DNA from: JAJFUV01 sp964384215
GTDB lineage: Bacteria > Acidobacteriota > Terriglobia > Bryobacterales > Bryobacteraceae
Direction of reading: 5' to 3'
Length of the DNA stretch: 64,000 nt
Assembly: GCA_964384215.1 (NCBI GenBank)
Contig: CAYLLB010000028.1
Location: forward strand, 1 to 64,000
This document shows, one piece after another, positions 42,476 to 51,518 of this stretch. The position numbers and the translations under genes are program-made. Below the pieces are notes generated by a model. That model ran no database searches and was not told where the DNA came from. It saw nothing but the letters and a program-made list of their open reading frames with translations. Positions within the stretch are counted from its first letter, which is position 1, and the number at the start of each line of letters is the position of its first letter.

Positions 42476-43357
42476 CTAACGGGATTGCTGTACCTTCGGT
42501 GTCGCCAGGTAGCCGGTGACGCGATCCTTGCTCACCTCGTTGACCACGATCTCGTAAGGCTGACGCGCCCTGGCAACATAGAACTGCAACGGCTCGTTGA
42601 GGTTCTTGTCCTTCTTCTCCACCTTCTTGTCGTCGGCAATTACTTCCAAAGTGAAGCGGTTCCGCTTCTGGTCGGCCTTCTTGAGGGTGATCATGATGTC
42701 GCCGACCCGTTGCGGTTGTTTGCTCTTGGCGAGGTTGAACTCGAAATAGTTGCGCTCGCCCAGGGCTTTCAACGCGGCCAGCTCTTTCGAGTTGGTGGCG
42801 ATCAGGCCGCTCTGCACGCCCAGGTCGCCCGTAGCCCGTTTCAGCTCCGCGATGGTCTTGTCGAGTTCAGCTTTATTGGCGGCCACCTCGGTCTTCACCG
42901 AGCCGACTTCCGTGGAGACCTCGCCTACCTTGGCGCTGGTGGCCGTTGCAGTCTCCTTCACCGCGCCAATCTCGGTGCGCAATGCCTGTTGCTGTCTCTT
43001 GGTTTCGGCCTCCAGACGGCGGGAAAGCTCCTCGGCGTGTTTCTGTGCTTCCACCTTGGCGGAGCCGGCGGCCACGGCGGCTTGCTGCCGGGCGGCCTCC
43101 AGTTCTGTGCGCAAGTTCTCCAGGTGTTGACGGTTGGCCGCGCTGGTCACCGTGGATGCTTGCTTGAGCCCCGAAATCTCGGTGGCCATGGCTTCCTTAA
43201 AAGTCGCCACATCCTTCTGGACCTTATTCACTTGCCAGAACATGTAGATGGTGGCTATGGCCAACGCAATGATCACTCCGAGCATGATCGGAACCATGGG
43301 GCCGGAACCGGACGAAGGCTGCGGTTGCGGCGGGAAGGCGGGGGGTTGATCGCTCAC
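42476..43357 (-). CDS. Membrane-anchored coiled-coil protein, function unknown
   Basis: This 293-residue protein starts at GTG 43357, behind AGGAGG (10 bases). It has a Pro/Gln-rich N-terminus, a membrane segment at 21-41 (MVPIMLGVIIALAIATIYMFW), a long Ala/Glu/Lys coiled coil (about 45-190) with many Thr/Val heptads, and a globular C-terminal domain from about 200 (RNYFEFNLAKSKQPQRVGDI ... LNEPLQFYVARARQPYEIVVNEV). The last domain resembles a conserved part of uncharacterised Acidobacteria proteins that I have seen. The topology suggests a cell-envelope sensor or spacer, but I cannot name a function. Confidence 0.75.
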   Translation of the reverse strand: MSDQPPAFPPQPQPSSGSGPMVPIMLGVIIALAIATIYMFWQVNKVQKDVATFKEAMATEISGLKQASTVTSAANRQHLENLRTELEAARQQAAVAAGSAKVEAQKHAEELSRRLEAETKRQQQALRTEIGAVKETATATSAKVGEVSTEVGSVKTEVAANKAELDKTIAELKRATGDLGVQSGLIATNSKELAALKALGERNYFEFNLAKSKQPQRVGDIMITLKKADQKRNRFTLEVIADDKKVEKKDKNLNEPLQFYVARARQPYEIVVNEVSKDRVTGYLATPKVQQSR

Positions 43358-43441
43358 GGATGTCTATCCTCCTATACCACTATTATGTATGCGCTGGGGC
43401 GCGATGGCGTTACAGTGACTCAGCCTGCGATGAAATTTGTT

Positions 43442-44056
43442 TCACTTAGCCGGTTCTTTGATACGAGGGCGGGCAAAATCCAGGTATTCCTGCTTGGGTA
43501 CTCCGGGTTCAAAGCAACGGCGGCAGCGCGCCTCGTACATCCCCGCGGCTCCCACCACAATGAGGTCGTCTGACTCGACCAACCGCTGCGTATGTTTGGC
43601 CGGATTGCCGCAGCGCATGCAGATGGCCAGCGTCTTGGTGATGGACTCGGCGTGCGCCAGCAGTTCCGGGATCGGAGGGAATGGCCGGCCCATGTAATCG
43701 GTATCCAGACCGGCGATGATCACCTGCTTGCCGGAATCGGCGAGCTGGTTGGCGATCTCGATCAGGTCCGGGCCCAGGAAATTGGCTTCATCGAACCCCA
43801 CCACCTCCGTGCGCCAGTCCAGGCGCGTGAGCACCTCGTGCACGTTGCTGACGACCTCGGACTTCATGCGGGTGTCGGCGTGGGAAACGATCTCGTCATT
43901 TGAATAGCGCGTGTCGATGGTGGGTTTGAACACCTGCACGCGCTTGCGGGCGATCATGGCACGCCGCAGCCTGCGGATCAGTTCCTCGCTCTTACCCGAG
44001 AACATCGGTCCGCAGATGACCTCGATCCAGCCCATCTTGCCTGAGAAGAAGTCCAT
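43442..44056 (-). CDS. tdk: Thymidine kinase
   Basis: This protein of 204 residues (from ATG 44056) has the type II thymidine kinase Walker A CGPMFSGKSEELIRR, the Walker B/Mg block EVVGFDEANFL, the thymidine loop GLDTDYMGRPFPP and a zinc site CMRCG ... CRRCF. It phosphorylates thymidine with ATP. A second ATG at 44035 (MGWIEV) starts closer to the family core and is preceded by AGGCAAG; since a terminator-like hairpin ends only about 4 bases before 44056, the later start may be the true one. Confidence 0.93.
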   Translation of the reverse strand: MDFFSGKMGWIEVICGPMFSGKSEELIRRLRRAMIARKRVQVFKPTIDTRYSNDEIVSHADTRMKSEVVSNVHEVLTRLDWRTEVVGFDEANFLGPDLIEIANQLADSGKQVIIAGLDTDYMGRPFPPIPELLAHAESITKTLAICMRCGNPAKHTQRLVESDDLIVVGAAGMYEARCRRCFEPGVPKQEYLDFARPRIKEPAK

Positions 44057-44059
44057 GGT

Positions 44060-44091
44060 TCAGAAAGAAGGGCGCGCCGCGCGGCGCGCCC
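44060..44091 (-). terminator. GC-rich perfect palindrome with T-rich tail
   Basis: Positions 44070-44091 form a perfect 22 bp palindrome (11 bp arms of GGGCGCGCCGC type). Read on the minus strand it is followed by CTTCTTTCTG, a T-rich run. It begins 12 bp after the stop of the GH29 gene (44103) and ends just before tdk, so it could end GH29 transcription or attenuate tdk. The T run is interrupted, which lowers confidence. Confidence 0.55.
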
Positions 44092-44102
44092 AAACCTCTA
44101 TC

Positions 44103-45392
44103 CTACACGCCTTCGCGTTTCCGCTCGACGCGCACGTAGTTCATGTCCTGCTTCGGTTCGCCGTCCAGCGTGAGGGCGAACGTGGTGACGGGCGAATCCG
44201 GCGGCGCGGCCGGCAGGTTCAACAGCCGCACGCGGAAGTCGTCCTGGACGAATTTCACCGGCTGGCCGGTGGCGAAGTACTTCGCAGAAAGCACCTTGTT
44301 GCGCAGCCCGCCGAGGCTCGCCACAGTGCCGGGCCAGAAATAGATGTGCGGATAGAGGGTGTTGCCTTTGCGCGTGGCGCTCCAGAACTGGCCGCCCCAC
44401 ACCTGGCAGCGCTCGGTGCCGTAAATGGTCGCTCCGTTGCGGTCCATCCATTTGCCCACCGCGGTCAGGATGCGCACGGACTCGGCCGGTATGCTGCCGT
44501 CCGCCTTGGGCCCGATGTTCAGCAGGTAGTTGCCGCCCTGGCGCGCGCAGGTGATGAGGTTGCGCACCACGGTCTTGGGCGTCTTCCAGGCGTCGTCGCT
44601 GGCGTGGTAGCCCCAACTGTCGTTCATGGTCATGCAGGCTTCCCAGGCGCGATCTTTCGAAGCTACGATGTGTTGCTCGGGCGTGGAGAAATCGCCGGGC
44701 AGGCCGTTGCGGTTGTTAACGATGGTATCGGGCTGCAGCTCGAAGACCATCTTATTCATGCGCTCGGACTCCCAGCCCGCGGCGTTGAGCGGCCAGCTCA
44801 CGTCGTACCAGAGCACGTCGAGCTTGCCGTAGTTCGAACAGATCTCGCGCACTTGGCCATGGATGTAGTCGACGAAACGGCGGCGGGCGGCTTCATCCTT
44901 CGCGCAAAGCGCGCCGTCGGGATGGTGCCAGTCCATCAGCGAGTAGTAAAGCCCCGCGCGCAAGCCTTCCCCGCGTGCGGCGGCGAAGTATTCTTTCACC
45001 AGGTCGCGGCCCGCGGCCTGCTTGGGCGCGCAGTACGGGGTGAGCTTGGAATTGAAAAGGCAGAAGCCCTCGTGATGTTTCGAGGTCATCACCATGTATT
45101 TCATGCCGGCGGCCTTGGCGAGCTTCGCCCAGGTGCGGGCGGCATCCGGCGTGGGCACGAACTTCTTGGCCAGTTGCTCGTATTCGGCGACGGGAATGCC
45201 TTCGCACTCCATCGCCCACTCGTGACGGCCCAGGACGCTGTAGAGTCCCCAGTGGATGAACATGCCGAACTTGGCTTCGTGCCACCACTTCATGCGGCGC
45301 TCACGATCCTCCGCGGTTGTGTAATCGGCGGCCGTGAGGCGTGTAGCGGCGGCGCCCGCTCCCATCATGTTCAGGTACGTTCTGCGTGACAT
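44103..45392 (-). CDS. Alpha-L-fucosidase, GH29
   Basis: I use ATG 45392 (429 residues) because it starts the export signal MSRRTYLNMMGAGAAA; ATG 45407 would add five residues. GH29 features are WWHEAKFGMFIHWGLYSV, MKYMVMTSKHHEGFCLF, LYYSLMDWHHPDG and the nucleophile region LDVLWYDVSWPL. It would release alpha-linked L-fucose from glycans outside the cytoplasm. The C-terminal beta-sandwich is short. It lies 61 bp downstream of the GH35 gene, on the same strand, so the two are likely expressed together. Confidence 0.9.
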   Translation of the reverse strand: MSRRTYLNMMGAGAAATRLTAADYTTAEDRERRMKWWHEAKFGMFIHWGLYSVLGRHEWAMECEGIPVAEYEQLAKKFVPTPDAARTWAKLAKAAGMKYMVMTSKHHEGFCLFNSKLTPYCAPKQAAGRDLVKEYFAAARGEGLRAGLYYSLMDWHHPDGALCAKDEAARRRFVDYIHGQVREICSNYGKLDVLWYDVSWPLNAAGWESERMNKMVFELQPDTIVNNRNGLPGDFSTPEQHIVASKDRAWEACMTMNDSWGYHASDDAWKTPKTVVRNLITCARQGGNYLLNIGPKADGSIPAESVRILTAVGKWMDRNGATIYGTERCQVWGGQFWSATRKGNTLYPHIYFWPGTVASLGGLRNKVLSAKYFATGQPVKFVQDDFRVRLLNLPAAPPDSPVTTFALTLDGEPKQDMNYVRVERKREGV

Positions 45393-45453
45393 TCCCTTTG
45401 GTTGCATGAACGGATGAATCCTCCCGATTGATTATACGTTTCCCGAAGACGAG

Positions 45454-47256
45454 TTACTCCATAACCGGAAAGCCGGCGATGTCGCAGGGCTCCCGTTGAA
45501 GCAGGTCGAGAACCACGATTTCGTTCTTGCCTTTCCGTAGCCAAGCGCCCGGGCAGTAGAGCCGCCGCTGCGGACCGAGGTCCCAGTAGCGGCCCAGGTT
45601 GCGGCCGTTCACCCATACGATCCCCTTCTGGTAGGGCGTCATGTCCAGAAACGTGTCGGCGGGTTCGGCGAGGTTGAACGTGCCCCGGAAGAAGATGCCG
45701 GGACGGTCGCCGGGCTTGCCGGCGCGGAGTTTGGCGATGAACTCTTCGTTGAGCGGCAGCGGATACACGCGCCAGTTCATGAGCGTCATGCCGTTCAGCG
45801 AGACGCGCTCGGTGATGCCCTTGCGGTCGATCATCGTTTGCGAATAATTGATGCGGCCCATGGCTTCGACCAGGATGGTCAGCACCGGCTTTGGGTTCTC
45901 GATCGCAGGCAATGTGAGCGTGTGGGTGCCGGCAGCCCTGTCGAGCTTACCAATGTAGCGCCCGTCCAAAAACACCGTGGCGAAGTCATGAACCTCCGTG
46001 ACCAGCAGCGTGCCGCTCTTTTGTCCGAGCAAGGTGGTCTGGTAGGCGATCAGGCCGTAGTCCTGGCCGTAGCTTTCCATGGGGCGCGGTTGCACGCTGG
46101 CGATGGGTTCAGGCAAGTTCTCCCAAATGGAAGCATAGGGCTCCATGGCGATCGGCGGGACGGCGGAGGCGGGAATCGGCGCGGGGATTTCGGGCAGCGG
46201 ATCGTTGGGCGCGCGGTAGTTCCTGAGCAGCGAGCGCACGGCGTGGTACTTCGCCGTGGGGCGGCCCTGCTCGTTGATGGGAGCGTCCAGGTCGTAGCTG
46301 GTGACGTCGGCCGAATAGCCGTGACCGTACGCGTTCGCTCCGGCAGAAAATCCGAAGTTCGTGCCGCCGTGGGCCATGTAAAGGCTGAAGGACAGACGCT
46401 TGTCGAGGAGGAACCGCAATTCCCGGATCAGCTTCCCGGCATCTCGCCGCGCCCAGGGTTCGCCCCAATGCGTGAGCCAGCCGGGATAGCTTTCGCTCGA
46501 AAACACCGGCACGCCGGGATTCATCTTGCGGGCGAGTTCAAACTGCTCGGTCGTGGCCCCTGGATCGAGGCCGACGGCTGCGCCGGGAAGCGTGCCGGCT
46601 TCGAGCATGGGGACGGTGGCGCCGTCCGAGGTGTAGAACGGCACGGTGATGCCGGCCTGCTTCCAGAGTTGGCGCAGGCGCTCCAGATAAGCGCGATCGT
46701 TGCCGTAACTGCCGTATTCATTTTCGATCTGGACCATCAGGATGGGCCCGCCCTCGGTTACCTGCAGTGGCTTGACAACCTGTGCGAGCGCCCGGATGTA
46801 ACGCTCAACCGGCGCCATGTAATGAGGATCGAGACAACGGATCTTCAAATCCGGATGGCGCAGCATGTAGGAGGGCAGCCCGCCGAAATCCCATTCGCCG
46901 CACGAATACGGCCCCGGGCGCAGGAGCACCCACATGCCCTCTGCCTGGGCCATACGAAGGAAGCGCGCGAGGTCGCGTTCCGGCGAAGTGAAGTCGAAAA
47001 CGCCTTCCGACCTTTCGTGGAAGCTCCAGAAAACGTAGACTGCGACGGTATTGCAGCCCATGGCCTTGGCCATCCGGATCCTGTGCCGCCAGTATTCGGC
47101 GGGAATGCGTGCGTAGTGCATTTCGCCGCCGATGATCTGAAAAGGCTTGCCGTCGAGCAGGAATTGGTCGCCGCCGAACGAGAAAGTGTGCCCGTCCGCA
47201 GCGCCCACAAAGGAAACAGCCAGAAACAGCAGTGTCGAGAAAATGATTTCGCGCAT
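45454..47256 (-). CDS. Secreted beta-galactosidase, GH35
   Basis: This 600-residue protein has a signal peptide (MREIIFSTLLFLAVSFVGAADG) and the GH35 barrel: FLLDGKPFQIIGGEMHYARI, the WSFHERSEGVFDF block, LRPGPYSCGEWDFGGLP, the acid/base Glu in QIENEYGSYGND and the nucleophile Glu in FSSESYPGWLTHWGE. Two jelly-roll domains follow, ending KGIVWVNGRNLGRYWDLGPQ. It would cut terminal beta-galactosyl residues from plant or animal glycans. Together with the GH29 fucosidase next to it, it suggests attack on fucosylated galactan or xyloglucan side chains. Confidence 0.93.
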   Translation of the reverse strand: MREIIFSTLLFLAVSFVGAADGHTFSFGGDQFLLDGKPFQIIGGEMHYARIPAEYWRHRIRMAKAMGCNTVAVYVFWSFHERSEGVFDFTSPERDLARFLRMAQAEGMWVLLRPGPYSCGEWDFGGLPSYMLRHPDLKIRCLDPHYMAPVERYIRALAQVVKPLQVTEGGPILMVQIENEYGSYGNDRAYLERLRQLWKQAGITVPFYTSDGATVPMLEAGTLPGAAVGLDPGATTEQFELARKMNPGVPVFSSESYPGWLTHWGEPWARRDAGKLIRELRFLLDKRLSFSLYMAHGGTNFGFSAGANAYGHGYSADVTSYDLDAPINEQGRPTAKYHAVRSLLRNYRAPNDPLPEIPAPIPASAVPPIAMEPYASIWENLPEPIASVQPRPMESYGQDYGLIAYQTTLLGQKSGTLLVTEVHDFATVFLDGRYIGKLDRAAGTHTLTLPAIENPKPVLTILVEAMGRINYSQTMIDRKGITERVSLNGMTLMNWRVYPLPLNEEFIAKLRAGKPGDRPGIFFRGTFNLAEPADTFLDMTPYQKGIVWVNGRNLGRYWDLGPQRRLYCPGAWLRKGKNEIVVLDLLQREPCDIAGFPVME

Positions 47257-47334
47257 CGCCTAACCAAGATACGAACTGCGGCGGCGCGGTGTCCAGGGTG
47301 CGTCAAACGCTACCGGACTTCTTCTGATTCTCCG

Positions 47335-48558
47335 CTACGACTTCACGAACCGCTGCTTTGCCTTGTCCCATAGCATGTACTTTTGCCGGCGGAAGCTTTC
47401 GACACCAATGTCGGCGGCCACTACACCGTAGTAGCCCAGCATGCAATCGCAGTGGAGCGCTTCGCCCTTGCGGATGGCGTTCTGCAAGTTGCGGTGGTGA
47501 TACTCGATGTTCTCCGCGCCGGTCTTCTTGTGCTCGATGACCTTGCCTTCTTTTGCGTAGAGCCTCTGCGGCGTGATGGTGAAGCCGGTGCGCGTGAATT
47601 CCAGCGTCGCCTTGTTGCCGCGAAGCACATGCTTCACCGGCGTGTCGTTCGCCATCGAGGAGACCAGAATCACCGTGGTCCCTTCGGGATAGTCCAGCAG
47701 GCTGTTGTAAGTGTCGGGCACCTCCGCCTTGCTGTCTTTGAAGTAGAACTTGCCGCCGGTGGCCACGCCGCGCTCGGGGAACTCCAGGCCCAGCGCCTTG
47801 ATGATGCGCGTTACGCGGTGCACGAACAGGTCCGTGGCGATGCCGCCCGAGTAATCCCAGAACCAGCGCCACCGGAAGAAGCGGTTGGGATCCCACGCCC
47901 GCTTGGGTGCCGGGCCGAGCCAGGCCTTCCAGTCGAGGTTCTCGCCGGGGCGGGCGCCGGCGTCGATCGAGTAATCCCAGAAATCCTTCAGGTGGTTGCG
48001 GGAGTAACAGATCTCGGCGACGGTGACTTTGCCGAGCGTGCCGTCCTTGAAGTACTTGTACGCGGTTTCGTAGGAATCGTCGGAGGTGCCCTGGACGCCG
48101 ACCTGCATCTTGACGCCGGTAGCCTTGATTTTGGCCACTACCTTTTTGGATTCCTCGACCGTATGCGTCATCGGCTTTTCGCAATAGATGTGCTTGCCGG
48201 CGTCGGCCGCGTCGAGGGTCATCTGCGCATGCCAGTGCTCGGGCGTGGCGATAAGCACATAGTCGATGTCCTTTACCGCCAGGAGACTGCGGTAGTCCTT
48301 GTAGGGCTTGCCGCCGGTGATCTGCACGGCCTTGTCCAACCGCGGCTGATACACGTCGCAAACGCCCAGGATCTCCAGATTGTCTTTCTCGCGCATCCTG
48401 ACGAGGGTCTCCATGTGACCGGTGGCCATGCCGCCCGCGCCGATGACGCCGATGCGCAGCCGCTCGTTCGCGCCTTTGATCTGAGAATAACCGCGGGCCG
48501 TGAAAAGGGCAGCCGCTCCCGCGGCAGCGGTAAACTTTCGCCTGCTCAAAGAATCCAT
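47335..48558 (-). CDS. Tat-exported Gfo/Idh/MocA family oxidoreductase
   Basis: This 407-residue protein starts with a twin-arginine type signal (SLSRRKFTAAAGAAALFTARG), followed by the NAD(P)-binding Rossmann fold (LRIGVIGAGGMATGHMETL), the conserved EKPMTHTVEES lysine motif (EKP) and a C-terminal alpha/beta substrate domain with HRVTRIIKALG. Such exported members act on glycosides and may oxidise the 3-OH of a sugar or open it by elimination. A partner DUF1080 protein lies 10 kb away on the same strand. Confidence 0.88.
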   Translation of the reverse strand: MDSLSRRKFTAAAGAAALFTARGYSQIKGANERLRIGVIGAGGMATGHMETLVRMREKDNLEILGVCDVYQPRLDKAVQITGGKPYKDYRSLLAVKDIDYVLIATPEHWHAQMTLDAADAGKHIYCEKPMTHTVEESKKVVAKIKATGVKMQVGVQGTSDDSYETAYKYFKDGTLGKVTVAEICYSRNHLKDFWDYSIDAGARPGENLDWKAWLGPAPKRAWDPNRFFRWRWFWDYSGGIATDLFVHRVTRIIKALGLEFPERGVATGGKFYFKDSKAEVPDTYNSLLDYPEGTTVILVSSMANDTPVKHVLRGNKATLEFTRTGFTITPQRLYAKEGKVIEHKKTGAENIEYHHRNLQNAIRKGEALHCDCMLGYYGVVAADIGVESFRRQKYMLWDKAKQRFVKS

Positions 48559-48598
48559 AGGGCCAATTGTAGCTTGCGAGGGGACCGGAGTGGGCGCG

Positions 48599-49027
48599 TT
48601 AAGCGGCTTCGCCTTCGCGCTCCTTGCGGACGGCGTCCAGCACGCCGTTGATAAACGGGATGCTCTCGTCTCCGGAGAAACGTTTGGCGAGCTTCAGCGC
48701 TTCGTCGATGGCGATAGCGGCGGGCGAGATGCCGGCGATCATCTCGAAGATGGCCAGCCGCAGAATGTTGCGATCCACCGCCGGCATGCGTCCGATGCGC
48801 CAGTGCGCGGAATGCCGGACGATGGAGGCGTCAATTTCCTCGACGCGGGCGGCCACGCCCCGCACCAGTTCGATCATGAAGGGGTCGGGTGCCGGAGGAC
48901 GCTCCTCTTCCGGCGAGGAAAAGAACTCGTAGTACGACTCGATGCTCCTGTCGATGGAATGTCCCAGCAGGTCCCACTGGTAGAGAACCTGCAGGGAGCG
49001 TTCGCGGGATTTGTGCCGGGCAGCCAT
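48599..49027 (-). CDS. nusB: Transcription antitermination factor NusB
   Basis: ATG 49027 gives 142 residues, the usual NusB length; the longer open frame upstream belongs to ribH territory. Family blocks are RHKSRERSLQVLYQWDLLG, RVEEIDASIVRHSAHWRIGRM, VDRNILRLAIFEMI and AIAIDEALKLAKRFSGDES. NusB binds boxA RNA with NusE (S10) and helps rRNA transcription. ribH lies 14 bp upstream; the ribH-nusB pair is common. Confidence 0.95.
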   Translation of the reverse strand: MAARHKSRERSLQVLYQWDLLGHSIDRSIESYYEFFSSPEEERPPAPDPFMIELVRGVAARVEEIDASIVRHSAHWRIGRMPAVDRNILRLAIFEMIAGISPAAIAIDEALKLAKRFSGDESIPFINGVLDAVRKEREGEAA

Positions 49028-49041
49028 CCGTTTGCGGCGTC

Positions 49042-49515
49042 TCAGGCGCGCAGGCGTCGCATCAGGTTGCCCATTTCGACGGCGGACATGGCCGCGTCGA
49101 AGCCCTTGTTGCCCGCCTTGGCGCCGGCCCGCTCGATGGCCTGCTCGAGCGAATTGGTAGTGAGCACGCCGAAAGCGATGGGGACGCCGTACTCGAGCGA
49201 GGTCTGTCCCAATCCCTTGGCGACCTCGGCGGCGATGTAGTCGAAATGGGGCGTGTCGCCGCGGATCACCGCGCTCAGACAGACGATGCCGTCGTGCCGT
49301 TTCGCCGCCGCCAGTTCGCGCGCCACTACGGGCAATTCCCAACTGCCCGGCACGCGCACGATCTCGATGTCATTCGGGTCGCAGCCGGTCCGCGTCAAAG
49401 CATCCATGGCGCCGGCGAGCAGGCGCTCAGTCACCACGCTGTTGAAACGGCTCACCACGAGGGCGAACTTCAGCCCCTTCGCATCCAGATTTCCTTCCAC
49501 AACTTTATTCGGCAT
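49042..49515 (-). CDS. ribH: 6,7-dimethyl-8-ribityllumazine synthase
   Basis: I choose ATG 49515 (157 residues), preceded by GGGGTG, because it gives the usual length; ATG 49575 would add 20 unlike residues. The sequence has FALVVSRFNSVVTERLL, VRVPGSWELPVVARELAA, the phosphate-binding GAVIRGDTPHFDY-like block (SAVIRGDTPHFDY) and AGNKGFDAAMSAVEM. It condenses 5-amino-6-ribitylaminouracil with dihydroxybutanone phosphate in riboflavin synthesis and usually forms a 60-subunit shell. Confidence 0.95.
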   Translation of the reverse strand: MPNKVVEGNLDAKGLKFALVVSRFNSVVTERLLAGAMDALTRTGCDPNDIEIVRVPGSWELPVVARELAAAKRHDGIVCLSAVIRGDTPHFDYIAAEVAKGLGQTSLEYGVPIAFGVLTTNSLEQAIERAGAKAGNKGFDAAMSAVEMGNLMRRLRA

Positions 49516-49628
49516 GGTCTTCACCCCGCGGAGTTTGAGGTCGCAGTAATCCTCTTTCTGTACGGCGTCATGCATATGCGCGCCGGGTACATATGGGATA
49601 ATTGGACTTCAGAGCTTCATCATACCGC

Positions 49629-51437
49629 ATGGATCCCTGCTACATACGCAACTTTTCCATCATTGCGCACATTGACCACGGCAAGTCGACGCTGGCCGAC
49701 CGCCTGCTGGAACTGACCGGCGCGTTGAGCCAGCGCGAAATGATGGAGCAGGTACTGGACTCGATGGACCTGGAGCGGGAACGCGGCATCACCATCAAGT
49801 CCCACGCCGTGCGGCTCAACTACCGCGCCGGCGACGGCCAGGACTATCAGCTCAACCTCATCGACACGCCCGGCCACGTCGATTTCACTTACGAGGTTTC
49901 GCGCAGCCTGCAAGCCTGTGAGGGCGCGCTGCTGGTGGTGGACGCCTCACAGGGCGTCGAGGCGCAGACCCTGGCGAACACGTACCTGGCGCTGGGGCAC
50001 AACCTGGAGATTATCCCGGTCATCAACAAGATCGACCTGCCTTCGGCCGAGCCGGACCGCGTTAAGGAGGAGATCGAGCAGGTTATCGGGCTCGATGCCA
50101 AAGATGCGCTGATGGTGAGCGCGAAAAGCGGCGCCGGCGTCCGCGACGTGCTGGAGGCCGTGGTGCACCTGGTGCCTCCGCCGCCCGGCAAGCCTGACAC
50201 GCCACTACGCGCGCTGATTTTCGACTCCTGGTTCGACCCCTACCGCGGCGTCATCACGCTGCTGCGCGTGGTCGATGGCCGCCTCTACATGGGGCAGAAG
50301 ATCCGGCTGTCGTCGAACGGCGCCACGTTCGAGGTCGAAGGTCTTGGCTACCAGTCGCCCAAGCCGGTTCCTTGCCAGGAACTCTCGGCGGGCGAGGTCG
50401 GCTACCTGTTCGCGAACATCAAGAAGGTCTCCGACGCACAGATCGGAGACACGATCATGGACGCGGAGAATCCGGCCGCCGAACCGCTCCCGGGTTTCCA
50501 GGCCGCCAAGGCCATGGTGTTCGCCGGGCTTTACCCGGTGGAGTCGCACGAGCACACGGTGCTGAGGGAAGCTCTCGAAAAGTTGCGGCTCAACGACAGC
50601 GCATTCAACTTCGAGCCGGAAAGCTCGGCGGCTCTGGGCTTCGGCTTCCGCTGCGGCTTCCTCGGCTTGCTGCACCTGGAAATCGTCCAGGAGCGGTTGG
50701 AACGCGAGTTCCAGATCGACCTCATCACCACGGCGCCGAGTGTGCTCTACCGTGTGCGCAAGCATAGCGGCGAGGTCGTCGAGGTGGACAGCCCCACGCG
50801 CTGGCCCGATCCGGCGGAGATCCTCGAAGTCGAGGAACCCATCATCGAAGCCACCGTCATTACGCGCGAGGAGCACCTGGGCGAGATCCTGAAGCTGCTT
50901 GAGGAGAAGCGCGGCAATCAGAAGAAGTTCGAGTACATCGGCGCGGCGCGCGTGCTGCTCGTCTATGAGCTACCGCTCAACGAGATTGTTCTGGACTTTT
51001 ACGACCGGCTGAAATCCTGTTCGCGCGGCTACGCTTCGCTGGACTATCACCTGGCCGGCTATCGCGCGGCACCCATGGCGAAGCTGGACGTGCTGGTGGC
51101 CGGTGAACCGGTGGACGCGCTGTCGATGATCGTCCCCAAAGAATCCGCCTACGAGCGCGGCAAGGCGCTTATCGAAAGGTTGCGCAAGCTCATCCCGCGC
51201 CAGATGTTCGAGGTGGCGCTGCAGGCGGCCATCGGCAACAAGATCGTCGCGCGCGAGAACATCCCCGCCATGCGCAAAAACGTGCTCGCGAAGTGTTACG
51301 GAGGCGATATCACGCGCAAACGCAAGCTGCTCGAGAAGCAAAAAGAGGGCAAGCGCCGCATGAAGCGCGTAGGCCGCGTGGAGATTCCCCAGGAAGCGTT
51401 CTTGGCTGTGCTGCGCGTCTCCGGTGAAACAGAGTAG
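49629..51437 (+). CDS. lepA: Elongation factor 4 (LepA)
   Basis: ATG 49629 gives 602 residues, which fits LepA. The G domain has AHIDHGKSTLADRL, RERGITIKSH, DTPGHVDF and NKIDLP. Then come domains 2, 3 and 5 and the LepA-specific C-terminal domain (KARKQFEVAL-like RQMFEVALQAAIGNKIVARE ... KCYGGDITRKRKLLEKQKEG, together over 20 but seen as separate blocks). LepA binds the ribosome and affects initiation and back-translocation. The gene is divergent from ribH. Confidence 0.97.
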   Translation: MDPCYIRNFSIIAHIDHGKSTLADRLLELTGALSQREMMEQVLDSMDLERERGITIKSHAVRLNYRAGDGQDYQLNLIDTPGHVDFTYEVSRSLQACEGALLVVDASQGVEAQTLANTYLALGHNLEIIPVINKIDLPSAEPDRVKEEIEQVIGLDAKDALMVSAKSGAGVRDVLEAVVHLVPPPPGKPDTPLRALIFDSWFDPYRGVITLLRVVDGRLYMGQKIRLSSNGATFEVEGLGYQSPKPVPCQELSAGEVGYLFANIKKVSDAQIGDTIMDAENPAAEPLPGFQAAKAMVFAGLYPVESHEHTVLREALEKLRLNDSAFNFEPESSAALGFGFRCGFLGLLHLEIVQERLEREFQIDLITTAPSVLYRVRKHSGEVVEVDSPTRWPDPAEILEVEEPIIEATVITREEHLGEILKLLEEKRGNQKKFEYIGAARVLLVYELPLNEIVLDFYDRLKSCSRGYASLDYHLAGYRAAPMAKLDVLVAGEPVDALSMIVPKESAYERGKALIERLRKLIPRQMFEVALQAAIGNKIVARENIPAMRKNVLAKCYGGDITRKRKLLEKQKEGKRRMKRVGRVEIPQEAFLAVLRVSGETE

Positions 51438-51518
51438 TCCGTCCAGGCTACCCCTTCCCAAAAACAGGTGATATGCAAAAGTGTCCTCAGACCTCCGATA
51501 TGACTTGCTGGAGGTTGA

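Noticed and set aside
43911..47373. Two frames of about 500 codons antisense to the GH29 and GH35 genes
   Set aside because: Both real genes have catalytic motifs and signal peptides; the antisense frames do not resemble proteins.
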